Assembly (NCBI GenBank): GCA_022579005.1
Contig: MU401611.1
Coordinates: 29,873-93,872 of the forward strand
Direction: 5' to 3'
DNA from: Poronia punctata
Taxonomy: Eukaryota > Ascomycota > Sordariomycetes > Xylariales > Xylariaceae
DNA: 64,000 nucleotides
The notes under the pieces were generated by a model. That model made no database searches and was not told the DNA's origin. It saw nothing but the letters and a program-made list of their open reading frames with translations. Both the position numbers and the translations under genes were made by a program. Numbering within the stretch: position 1 is the stretch's first letter; the number at the start of each line of letters is the position of its first letter. Shown in pieces: positions 45,967 through 58,100 of this stretch.

Positions 45967-46908
45967 AAGGGACTCCGAGTGCCTTTATCGGTCGGCTATT
46001 TCACGTTAGCATCCATCAAAACATTTTTACATTTTGTCTGTCATAGACCTACCCGAGGATCTTTCCGTTATGAACTCGTTGTTAGGCATTATGATTCTTT
46101 CATTCGATGAGTGTCGTTGTGTTTAATCAAGATGAGAGAGCCTTTTGCTACTTAGGCCCGAGAAGCGTCGCATGTCGTATTTTTGCCGGGTTTATACTAC
46201 CTACTTCCCTGGCTGAGAGATTGTGTGCGTCTGCTTAGCAGGGGTGTTAAGAGGGACGAGTATTGATTCTTGCAAGGTGTTCTTGTTTAGATGGTCGAAA
46301 AGACTGAATCCACGAGGCTATATATAGTCTTTTCAAGCGGATGAGAAGCGAGGGGGGGACAACAGCTGTCTATAAACTTTGACCGGGCTACTTTTGGTCT
46401 TTTCGTCGGGCAACAGTCCCTGGAAGGCTACGACACCTACTTAGATGAGGCTCTTCGTCGCTTTTCAAACAGGCGAGGACATCTTTTTCTTTCTTTCGCT
46501 ACCGTACTGGGATAATCATGATATGCTCTCTCTCACTGACATAAATAACTGATCCGACTTGGTGAGGCCCACTTTTTCAAGATACCTAGCAACTTGCTTG
46601 ATCAAAAGAATTTCATTCAGTCTTTATGCCCAAAATAAGATGCCGGGGCATTGTTGTATCACACTGTGTATCTCAATGCCCTCCGGGTGAGGAAACCCGG
46701 GTCTCCCGGTGACAGGGTTAAACAGCTTGTTGTTGGTATATGTGACATCATTGGTAACATGCATCAGACCCTGTACTATCGACTTGTGTAATAATTCCGG
46801 TGAGTATAAAGTGCCACGACCATACCTGGACAGAAAAAAAGGGTTAAGAAAAGTAAAAAATAGAAATCAACAAAAAGAGAGGGGGAAAAAAAGAGAGGAC
46901 GGGGGAAT
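45967..46908. other. Intergenic, 940 bp, no gene seen
   Basis: Between the PDAP1-like stop and the 3' end of tRNA-Trp. The only distinctive features are a CCCGGG-containing inverted stretch near 46680-46715 (CCCTCCGGGTGAGGAAACCC, GGGTCTCCCGG) and an A-rich run near 46830-46890. The T-rich strand of that A-run lies just beyond the tRNA 3' end on its own strand, as expected for RNA polymerase III termination. Confidence 0.5.
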
Positions 46909-46980
46909 TGAACCCAACCCGATTTGAACGGATGACCTTCGGGACTGGAATCCGACGCTCTACCGCTGAGCTATGGGTCC
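46909..46980 (-). tRNA. tRNA-Trp (anticodon CCA), no intron
   Basis: 72 nt fold by eye on the minus strand. The acceptor stem GGACCCA pairs with TGGGTTC (one G-T pair). The D stem is GCTC/GAGC with a short loop AGCGGTA. The anticodon stem is TCGGA/CCCGA with loop TTCCAGT. The T stem is ATCCG/CGGGT (one T-G pair) with loop TTCAAAT; the discriminator is A. CCA at loop positions 3-5 reads the Trp codon UGG. Position 31 is A opposite C at 39, an unpaired closing pair of the anticodon stem. A T-rich stretch follows within about 70 nt on the minus strand, a possible Pol III terminator. Confidence 0.93.
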
Positions 46981-47070
46981 TCGGATGAATAATGGTGGTG
47001 GAATTTGATGTCATATTGGGTATCGCGGCAAATGACAAAATAAACAAACGGCTTTGGATAGGGAGGGAGG

Positions 47071-47095
47071 GAGGTGAGGTGAGGTGAGGTGAGGT
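47071..47095. repeat. (GAGGT)5 microsatellite
   Basis: Five perfect GAGGT units, about 90 bp upstream of the tRNA-Trp 5' end. Confidence 0.9.
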
Positions 47096-48052
47096 GGTTT
47101 GTGTAGATGTTTGTCGGTTCAGATAACTTGACCTAGGTAATCAACGGCTTTGATGTCTGTTACGGGGAGGGGGTAGGGAGTGGGGTTTGGGAGAAGATGT
47201 CGATGATGACTGAATGTCTCCCGTCCAGGTGATTTGGTACGAGTACCTAGGTAGAAGAGAGCGAGGCCACTCCCATGGGGAATCAATCGTCTAATATCCG
47301 CCCCGGTAACTTGTCCGATATGCTCCTAGTCCTGCCATCGGGCAAAGTTGTAGGATACGGTACCTACTTTGTGTAGAGAGTCAATACTTTGTAACTTGAT
47401 ACTTTTATCACTTGACACAAGATTTTAGGACGAAGGTAGGTTTTTTACAGCACCACGCCCTCTTCCCCTTTTTTCTTTTTGGTTAGCGAACTAAGGCAAG
47501 ATTTCCTGCTTTTAGACTTGGTAATGGGATTTAGGCCTTCGCCTAAGATGAATGAGTTAGGAGAAAGCGGCTTTTTAACAAGTCTTGTTTGTATATAGGC
47601 ATGCATGCGTCTTGTTGGCTGTTGAGATTAGATAGGGGTAGACATGTTTTGTACAGGAAGATGTTAAGGGTATTTTCGCTAGGCCCCTCGAGACGATGAG
47701 ATGGATCCTCGCGACCCGAGAGGCGGTTATGAGATAGTCGGTCGTTTTTCCATCTTTTATTTGCAACTTGTGTAAGGATAACTAGCTATAGAAGAGGAAT
47801 TCTGAACAGCCGAATGTCAGTTTGTCGAAAGGTTGCAAGGTAGAGCGGTAGATAGTTATAAATATGACTACAAGAAAGAAGATTTTAAGGTTTGCTATAC
47901 CTAACTCTCAGTGCTAATGGAGGAGATTGTCATTGGCAATATATCTATATCCTAGGAAACCATTGATCGGTGCTTACCTGTCACAGAGGAGCGACATAAG
48001 TAGCTCTAAATATCAAAACACCAGAAATGTTTGCCCTTGGTGCCATGGTACA

Positions 48053-48069
48053 TATATATATATATATAT
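48053..48069. repeat. (TA)n dinucleotide microsatellite
   Basis: An uninterrupted alternating T-A run of about 17 nt in intergenic DNA. Confidence 0.85.
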
Positions 48070-50002
48070 CTAGAGATGAGTCGCATCTAGGCAAACCCCC
48101 GAGTTTCTTTAAGATCCTAATTTTTGTCGTCCCCGATACATACTTCTACCGTAAGGCTTGGATTAGACCTTAGGATAAAGTGTCGGCTCTACAGAGGAGT
48201 GTTTAGGATATGCAAGTGCCGCGTGGGACATGTAGCGAACTCATGAAACACACCCTTGAATACACTTTTAAGATTCCCGATTTCCAATGACAAGGAACTT
48301 GAGTAAGAGGTAGTAGAATATTGGCTTATTTTATGCCTTCAAATTTGTGGTCATTTCATCACACTCACTTCAAGAGCCTACGCCTATCTCAAGGGTTTAT
48401 TGCCAAGATCGTTCTCCGTAGGAAAAATAACTCGCGACATTGCGTATGCCGCCGGAGAAACATCCCTGATCTAAGTAGGTGCTTTTCCACCCCCTATCCT
48501 TGTATAGGGTAACGTCTCTCGCACAGGGACGACACCGTGAGAACATGCACGATACATTATATATCCTGCCAAGTAGTCTATCTATCTAAGATATGCATAA
48601 CCTAAGGAATAGACTACTGCTTGTAGGTGTGCATGTTAGATACAAACGATTTGATCTGCGGCGTCTCACCTATCTGCTATACATTTTCTGCCAAGGTGAC
48701 CCTACCAGTCGTTCTCCCGATACCTACTTTACCTACTCAATGTCGACACGAGCCGGTACTTAAATTTGTCAAACTCACTCCTTCTAGTTGAATCTAGGTA
48801 CTTATCAGCTTTAAGTAATGCTCTCTTCTCTTATGTGTCCTCGGGGGTAGATTATATACCAACCTACCTAACCAACACTCCGAGTGTCAATCTCTTGAAA
48901 GAACCAGCAATCTATTTCAAAAAAGAAAAATCCTTTCGTGGAAACAAATAGTTTATAAGAAAGTAAGAGTGTTTTGACACAAGCAGACCAAAAAAGGGAC
49001 AGAGCAGAAATGGATATCTGCATTTCATTGCCCCGGCCCCGAGACCGATAGACCGAAGCCGGAGCCGGAGCCGAATAAACCCCTGCAGAGCGGAACATGG
49101 GCCGCGACTGCGGGGTGGAAGCTTCGTGGCTGATGTTTGACCAACTTACGTACCTTCCCTACACTGTCAAGTAGACCAATATGTATCACGTTATAACGCC
49201 ATGTTATCTATAGTTATTCATAGAGATACATCAGTACACGGTTGCAAATATGTAGGTATATCCTTGTACAACGAGACCGGGCGATGCGCAACAAGTAACT
49301 GAGTAACAGTAGTCTAGCATTTGGTAAGAGCAGGCGTTGTCCGGCAAATACGCCCATCTAGCAAGTATTTTGCTTCTTGATGTAGGTAGTTAAGGCTAAG
49401 ACTTCCCTGACAATTAAGCCCGGCCAGCCGTGTATATATAGATATATCAAGAACATAAAAAGCAACCCATAAACGCCTCAAACGCCGCCTGGGGCAAGTT
49501 TCACATATGGCATCCTCCCATTACGGCAAGACAGAAATATGGAAGGAAAAACAAAGCCAGAATGGCGAGATGATATTTTTTTGCCAACCAACTCCGTCCG
49601 TCTTACCCCTCGTCTTCTCCCTTTGCCATCATGCTGCTTTTCCGTGCCGATAATGCGTCTTGGTATCTGTCCGGGCTTCTCCTAATAACAGCCGACAACC
49701 GGTTATATCTATCGATATATATTTTCATCCTCTCATCAGTTAGCTATAGTGCTGATTGATGTGGCTGACATCATCTTCAAAGCAAAAAAGTCGGTAGGGC
49801 AGACATCCAAGCCTATAATGAGTTGCTTTTCTTAGCTGGGGCGTCATTCGTAGCTCGTGACAGGACCTGAGTGTTTGCCAACGTGTATATATCTTCCTCT
49901 TCTCCAAGTCCTGATCTGTCCTGAAACCTAGGTCGTCCAAGGGAAGGAAACCCTCGTCATGGGCCGAACAATTATAGCTCCCAGGGGAAAGATGTGGTTT
50001 GT

Positions 50003-52132
50003 TCAACGACCGTTGATGCTGTCAGTTAATCGGGACGGGCCGTCATCCTTCTTCGCCCCAGCCGGATGAACCGAGGTGTAGGTGGAGCTCCAATTTCCTA
50101 GAACAATGCCGACACCCGAGCTCCGCTTCTTGGCCCGTATTGTGTTGTCCTTGTTGTCTTTATCGCCATCCTCGTCCATCTTGAAGACGAATTCACCTTC
50201 TTCCTCCCCAATGGGCGTCGCGTATCGTGCGCTGGAGCTGATCGAGCTGCTACTGACGTGTCGCTCTCCGTTGCGTCCGCCTGGTCTCGGAATGTGTATG
50301 TGCGGGTGCAACAGGGGCGATTCGCCCCCGCTCGCGTTGCCATCGATGCGGGTACGATGTAATTGGTCACTCAGACCCTCTAGACTACCCGATCGACTTG
50401 CCACCCGTGGTCTCGCCATGTCGGCACTTAGGCTGGATTGCCGGAGCGGGCTTCCGATATGTCCAAAAGCTCCACCACTAGCCCCGACGCCATGCTTCTT
50501 GGCCTCCTGCTCTTCTTGCTGCCGTTGGAAAAGAGGGCCCCAGCGACTGGGGCTGGATGCGAGTGGACTGCCAAATTTGGAGGTTGAGTCTGCGTTGGGA
50601 GTGCCAGTTCCGCTCATGCCAAGAATAACCGGGGACGAGCCGTTACCCCTGTGGGCGTTCATTTCGTCTTCGGCCGCACGGGAGCCACGACGGGCTTTTT
50701 CGGCAGGCGTCAAGAGATCCTTCAGGTTGTCGGGTACGTAATCTTCCTCGAGGAAGGGAAACTCGGATTCCCAGTCTCGGTCGATGTGGCCCGAGATGAC
50801 GCGGGGGGCACTGCTACTAAGCACTTTGGGTCTAGCATAGCGACTCGAGTGCATCTGCCGCCGGCCATAATATTCATCGGAAGGCTGGGTTGGGGGCGAC
50901 GAGCCCGTCATGGTGGAAGAGAGGCGATCATTGCTACCAAAGGCCGAATGATGAAGTAGCTTCAACGCGTCAGAGGTCCGCGCGTCCTTGGCGGCATTTA
51001 GTGACGGAGAGGGCGACTCGATGCCGAATTGCGTGGGGACAGAAGATGGCCAAGCGCCCCCAGGAAATCTAGCTGCGATGGCGGCGTTGGAAACCCCGTT
51101 GGAATCAAACGAGGCGGGCAGCGGCGCATCGAGCACGGAGAGGCCCTTGCCTGCGATCGGCGATAGACCTAGACCTAGTCTCGTCGGATCTTCCTCCCGA
51201 GGTGAACCGTAGCCAGAGCTCTCGTGAGAGTAGGTCGTGTCGATGATAGGAACGTTCTCGAAGCTAGGTCGGCGATCGATGGCTTGAAACGAATCACCCC
51301 CAGGTGGGGGAAAGCCATAGGCAGGATTGAACGAAGCAGGATCGGCACGCATGAAGGAGTTGGTTAGGGCGCTGTTGGAATTGCTGTAGGCAGCGGGGTT
51401 GATGCGATTGCCCAGATGAAGCGGTTGACCTATCGAGATGCCGTTTTTACTGTAATTGATACGACGTCCGTCGGCTAAGACATGAACGTTGGCGCATTTC
51501 GGACCAAACTTGCAGTTCCCCTATGATAGATTCCCCTCCGGTCAGCGTCACGATTCAATCTGGAACTTCACCTAGAATGGGACGGTGGCCATTGCGGCAC
51601 CACGTTATTCGCATTGGGCATTGTGAAGTGCAAATGCTGCCGTTTTGGCTCGGTCCGGGCGGAGATGGAGCTGGAAGATGACGTAGGGTAGAGGGCAAGT
51701 TTTTTAAAGTTAAAACGTTCCATACCTTTGCAAAATACTTGCACACAGTTTCGGCGGCGGAGCCGAGATCATGGCTGAAAGGGCACGCGGGACCAGCCTG
51801 GCAGGCGCCCTGACGGTAGAATTTACATGGAACATGCGATGTATCTAGAACACGGGCGCAAAACGCAAACAATTAGCAATTGTCATCGGATACGTCATTC
51901 AATCCACCCCCTCCAAAAAAACCATTGCTCGAATGAAGGGATGGCCGCGAAAAGAATCGTGATTGAGAGCGCAACGGAATGGGGCCATACTGGGTGGGCT
52001 GCGCGGGCCGTCAAAGCGACCATGAGGTTGACCTGCGGCAGGCGATGGACCTGGACCTGGAGCTGGGGCTACGGCACCGCTCTGCGAGGGAATATTGAGG
52101 CTGCCAGACCTCACATGGCGGTAGTCAGCCAT
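50003..52132 (-). CDS. Two-finger CCCH zinc protein, Lee1-like
   Basis: Predicted exons on the minus strand are 52132-51991, 51844-51726 and 51520-50003, about 592 aa. The first begins MADYRHVRSGSLNIPSQ. The first splice (A|GTATGG to TAG|AT) produces NTSHVPCKFYRQG, a better fit than reading through. The two fingers are C-x7-C-x5-C-x3-H: CKFYRQGACQAGPACPFSH, and CKYFAKGNCKFGPKCANVH, which is completed across the second splice. VHVLADGRRINY follows. The remaining 480 residues are Ser/Pro/Gly-rich and probably disordered, with a helix EEDYVPDNLKDLLTPAEKAR and PLFQRQQEEQEAKKH. Known for the class: CCCH fingers usually bind RNA; the yeast namesake LEE1 has no settled function. A role in mRNA control is inferred from the fingers only. 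Confidence 0.9.
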
Positions 52133-55100
52133 TGTGGATGATCGTGTCGGACGTCTCGGAGTCGATACTAGGCGGTCGTACCGCGATGGCGGTGAAGGAC
52201 AAAGCGAATCCGGCTGTGGTGGATTCGAGGGGAGCCGTTGTGCCGAGTGGGAAGTGGAATGGAGGCGAGAATCGAGTAAACCACGGCGGCGGTGGTGGTG
52301 AAGAAGAAGGGTCGAAGGAGGGGCCGTTGGCGCAGTAGTTGAGAGCATTTGGTCACCGGTGGTTGGTGGCTTGTTCGCCCGCAACCCACTGTTTTCAACC
52401 TATTTCGGGGGGAGTGGCTGTTTTATCTCTTATCGTACAAGTACTTTGGGTGCTTTGGGTACCTCCAAGCCCTGTACCTGAGCAGCTGGCTAGCCTAAAA
52501 AGGCAGTAACTGCACTTACGAGAAGTAGGGGATAATGCCCCTTGTTCAGTAACTGATGTTGGAACGCAGTGAGTTGATCAGGCAAAGTAGGTACCGCCTT
52601 TCTCCAGAGGTCGCTGCGACCTTCCCCCACTAATAAGCGCGGATGATGTGATTTATAGCAATAGAGCAGCTGCACGGCTTCCTGATATGTAAACGACTCT
52701 TTATGGGGGCGGATCTGTGAGGATTGCAAATGACCTCCCCTTGTTGCAATTGCCAATGGCTCGTAGACGGAGGAAAAGAAGTGTGCGGCGTCTTGTTCAT
52801 ATATAGGTGCCTATGCAGTACATATTGGCTTTGCTCGCAGTTCTAGGCGGCGAATACATACGGGTAGTGTAGGTAAGTAGCATGGAAAAGTAAGTCCTAC
52901 ACCGGGTCCTCAATGTTTACCCGACCAGTTTCCAATACGTACGGGCTGAGTTCCGCACGATGCTACGAAAACATTGGCCACTGCTTTGTAGCTGGGCGAA
53001 TCCCTCGGGGGCAAGGGCTGAGTATACTATATGACACCGACGGCAGTACGGCAAACCTGCAGACGACGGACTGCGGAACGCAAAATGCAAAGATACAGGA
53101 TGCTGTGTGCGGTAGGAATGCAGAATAATTATGGGATGAAGCTGAGGGCCATTTAAGATAGGACAGGAGAAGTTGAAGTGTGGAGGGGTAGATTGCTATG
53201 GGTAGAGCAGCTTTTTGTTAGATGGCATCCAGTCGATAACACGCGGGATATGCTCTACTGTAAGAAGAAAGGATGGGATAAAGCGACTCGGTAGGAACGA
53301 CGAGGGGCGAATTGGAGTAATGTAGTTGCCTGCAAGGTTTCGTAATAGAGACCAGGGAACATGTATGTACGCAAAGGACTGCTGAGACTAGGACTGAGAC
53401 TGGGGGGACTATGTATGTAGTCTAGGACCGGCAAGCACCGCAAGCTGGGGAGACAGGGCGCGTATCTACGAGTAGAGGTCGGTCATCACTCTGTTGCTCT
53501 TGCACATATGCTGTCGGCTTATACGAGCCGGCTGCTTGGTCGGGGCTAAGACGCGTAATGAGACGGGCCGAGTGCAGTTACGATACCAAATGTGGAAACT
53601 GATCTGTAATTTGGTGTGGGAGCCAAAACGCAAAGGTTGTCAGTTTAAGAAAATGAATGACAATTCATGTTTCTCAAGGTTGTCTGTCTGTTTGCCTTGT
53701 TAGAGGCAGCCCTTGAGAGTCAGAGGGTGCTTGTTATAAGCTTACTTCTACGGTTCTACCATGTACTTTTTGGAGACGCATGAGCGGTACATACCGCAGG
53801 TAAGGTACCTAGTGGATGCAGGTGGTGCGGGCGGACTCGAGGTAGAATAGAAGTACCTAACCTTAACCTAGACCCTCTCACCGTCGATGTACTGAGTACT
53901 TACATACTGACTTACTTATAGCGGGGACCAGGTAGGCAGCCTGTTGTAACTTGCCATTCCCCCCTCACCGAGATGCTACAATCAGTAACCCGGTTGCGCA
54001 ACAACCCTGTACACTTCTATTCTTATTCATTGCCTGCTAAGGTCGTCGTCGCTTATAAGAACAACAAATCCGGCCACAAATGAAGCCAAACCAATTTCCC
54101 TCATGTTTCATGCAATCAAGATATTATTTAAGAGCAGTTACGATCTCAACAACCTTTGGTATTACTGAGTTGTACTCGAAATGTTTATGTCCTCTTTAAC
54201 CTAGTATGAAATGCTCTGTTGATAGTCCCTCGCGCCAAGTTCTGAAAGCACGTTGCCTTGGTTTAATGCATCGGTTCTTGGGTAGCTTGACGTGCACCAT
54301 GGTTCTGGGAACGTTGCACGACCAAACTCCTCGAAGTAACTGGCATGCGCATGTTTACTAAAGTACTTTAGCTACCGTAGGTGCTCTAAGTTCTAACCGA
54401 GCCAGAACAACCACGGGTAGGATTACTTTCCAACCGCCTTACTAGCCTTGACCGAACAAAGCTCGATATATCGATCTGTTACCTCACATGAAGAGAACTA
54501 CTAGACACTAGACTACCCAAATGTACATGTAGTTCGCTGGTGGAATGTATGCGAGTAAATGACCAAAGCGTCTGTGGCCCGGTCGACGGGGTAAAATGTG
54601 GAATGAATATTGAAGCCAGTAAGTTGGATGCCAACCACAAGAAACAAGCCCAAGTACGCCCAAAGGTCTCCGGTTCAGACTCGGCACAGCCGGGGATTTA
54701 TTGGCATGTATGGGCGGGTGGCCCCGGTCAGGATCAAGAGAAAAACAACCTGACTTGTGGTGGACTGTCGGTCATATGCATCATGGGGGGCGGCGGCACT
54801 TGAGGCGCGATGTAACCACAAAGGTCGTCGATCAGCGACCTTCAAGCTCGAGCATTGCAATCTCCGACCACCCTCTTTCTAAGAGTCCATTCTCCCCCAT
54901 CGTCATCAACGGCGATTATCTTGCCTAGTTATGCACACTTTGTAACTATGACGGCTTGTTCCCGAGATACCTAGATCGTGCCCGCCTTTTTCCGGAGACG
55001 AGAGCAAACAGGGAGAGAATGGGAGGGCGAGGATGAGTCAGAGGTTGGTAGGTAGTCATCTGCTATGGAATAAGTAGCCCCTTTGCGGTCGAATTCGCCC

Positions 55101-58100
55101 TACCCTCCGATGGACTTGGGGCACGAGAACAACTTCAAGCCTGCCATAAGGGTGTGCCTGAACGAGTGTCATGTTTGTTAAAGTTGCTATCTAGCCGTCG
55201 CTGTGCCGATCCATCGGTTCCTTCGGGCGTTTACTCTTTCGTCATGTCTTTGTATCGATCGTCTTACGTGTGTTTCCTAGTATTTTAGCCCTGTAGGTTG
55301 GTCGATTGATGGACAAATGAGAAAAAGGGAAAGAGGGCGAAGGAGCATTCCAAACCCCGAAGCGAGTGGTATGTCCTGGACTCCTGGCATGGTGAATCTG
55401 ATAGGGCAACCGACGCGACCGAGAGAGAAGTATTTTGAAGGACGGAGGCACCGGTGGCCAACTTTCATACAAAAAGATTAACTGCAACGGCCATGTCTTC
55501 CTAAGGCGAGCATGTATAGTTATCCGCCTTGCATATTAAAAATAGACAGATATTTAGCCACATGCTTCATGATAGCGACAGGCTCTCAACCCGCAGAAGC
55601 CGCTCGCTCAGTATTAGAAGAAGAGTGGCGCTCTCACGGATGATCAGTGATTCAATATCCCGTCTACTGTTGTACAAACAAGTTTGACGCTGACATCTGT
55701 GGGTAAGGGGACCAAATGTCCTAGCGACGCGAACCTGACGATCATTATCAACCGTCCGGTTTGGCTCGTGGGATCCAATGGAAGATGATGTGGGAAAAGC
55801 TTGTTGCTTATTGCTAATTGGCAAGGAGCGTGCGATTGCCGACCTCGACTGGTTGGACAAGCTATTGCGCGCCGTTCCCTGCGCCAGCCAATGGATAAGC
55901 CAACGATAGATGTATTTTGACGGAAACAGCAATAACCTTGAAATGTGGGGAGAGCCCTAGGTTAGGCAGATAGATTAGGTATGCATACACGGAAGGCAGA
56001 AGGCCCGCATTATGCCCGCATCATGAAAAATGCCGGCCACTGTTATATAGACCGGGGGGGTCCCTATTATACCTACGGTAGGTTCAGCGGAGGGTTTTAC
56101 ATTCTGAACTCATCCACTGGTAGCGGATATCTCTAGGTTTAGGTATAATATTGACTGGACCAACCTGGAGTCCTTGGATAACCTGATCGGTACCTGACAT
56201 ATGCCTGGTGTTGTCCGCAGGTAACTTGAACCATCGGTAAAGGCACTCTTCGTCTGTATTCGTTCCGCTAGGATTCGAACACAAACGCGCCTGTTCGAAA
56301 TCGATACAGCTTCAGACTCGAGGCCTACCTACTAAATCCGAGGCAAACTTGAGGAGCTGTAGAAAAGCCGATAGTATGCGTACGGGCCCACATAATAGCA
56401 TCCGCAATCATGCCAATTGATAGGTCCAAATCCTGTCGGGCTCGGAGCATCTCAACCATTACTTGGTCAGAATAGCTGAATGCACCTACGCGGGCAGCGT
56501 CAGTCAACTAATCACAACCCTACTTTCTTTCTATCATGAAACTGCTGAAATGGTTCGTCATGACACTCACTCTTAGTCATCAAAATGAGAACCTAGGGTA
56601 GGTTTCCATGAAATGAAGGTTCATTCGAGGGCAACCTCGATACATAATAAGCATCGTCACCTGTCTGAAGTGGAAGGGTTCACAGGCGTGCCAGTGTGCC
56701 AGGGCCCTAGTTGTTCCGAAATCATGACCATATCTGATTGTGGATTTGGTACCACCCCCACGGAGTCGATCATGAGAACGGATCAGTCTGGAACAGGTGA
56801 GCTGACATCTAATAATGGGAGATGTGGCTAATAACTATCGCGATGCACTTCGCCAAAATAAGCAATGAACAGCTGATGTGAGCATCCAACTCTTTGCGAT
56901 GAAAGAGTCCAGGTACCGAGCACCCGAGCTTGTTATGTCGTCAGTGCCAATATAGGTCGACAATGGTGCACATTGCCTGTCACCGAAAGGCTTCGAGCAG
57001 GGCAGTGCAAGCCGCGAGCACTTGACATGTCCCCAAGAATGAAAGGTACAGCACGGATATGATATCCCGTCTAAGATATATTTTGCCTCTTGTCACTTAT
57101 GTAGGAGTAGGATTCACTAGCGAAAATGCCGGGGCAACTTCCCCAGTCTCGATACGACTTGTTATCCTTGACATCGAGTCGCTACTGGGGAGCTTGTGGG
57201 GAAGGGTGAACAAGAAGTAGAACATGAGCCAAGAAAGGTGGTGTGAAGGCTGATTGTTGTCTGCCACAGTTAGGACTCCTACCTGAGGATTCTGTTGATG
57301 CGAGAAGCTCGGCAGGGATGGTGCAAGGTTGGCTGCAATATGTATGGATTGTCGATCAATGGCGTTGTTATTAACAATCCGCATCTTCTATACCCCTAGC
57401 TGGTTGATTTTAATACGAGTAGATTAGTAAACTAACCAGCCTGGGAACCTTAGCATTTTGTCATACTTGTCAGCTGCACTTTTATATCCGATGAGGGATT
57501 GTTCAAGTGGTACGAAGCCGTTGTTGGGGTACGCAGGATTCCAAGAGTGTCAAGTATACGCATGCTAGCAGGTACATGCCACAAATGTACTTCAGCGGGG
57601 GTGAAAAACAACTGGGTGTTGGTCTTGGTCCTGTAGTGCCTGTATTGACATCGCCTGCACGGCGCTTGGAGGCGCATGTACATCTTGAACTAAGGCTGCT
57701 TTGGGAAAGTGCAGATCGCCGTCTTGTCCCATCTGATTGGTGTTTAACTGGACTATCGCGTTCAATACGATACCACCACACACTTCAACGCCACTCTACG
57801 CGTAGTTCTAAGTCTACCCTTCTACGTGTACCTATGGTACCTGCTGTGTACTTTATTGCCCGTATTTATAATCCTCTTTGACTAGACTTCAGTCCTTATT
57901 CCCCGGTCTAGTTGTGTCTGCGATCAGGCAACTTGTCATCAGATTAAGAGGTCAGTGAAGACACGCTGGTACTCTAGACGCTGTCCAGTGGCGGCATTAT
58001 TACCAGGATTTTCAAGCGTCAATAGTACTTGGTAGAATTCTACGACGCCAAGTACGTCCCAAGGCATCTCTCATGTAGGATAATCCCTCCCTGGTCAGCC

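Larger units (their letters stand above)
46981..50002. other. Intergenic, 3.0 kb, no gene seen
   Basis: Between tRNA-Trp and the CCCH finger gene. It contains a (GAGGT)5 array at 47071-47095, a TA microsatellite at about 48053-48069 and TATATAGATATA near 49435. All open frames are short and lack protein-like features. Confidence 0.5.

Noticed and set aside
56250..56345. GGATTCGAAC on the plus strand (T-arm-like on the minus strand)
   Set aside because: No acceptor or anticodon stem can be formed at the right distance.
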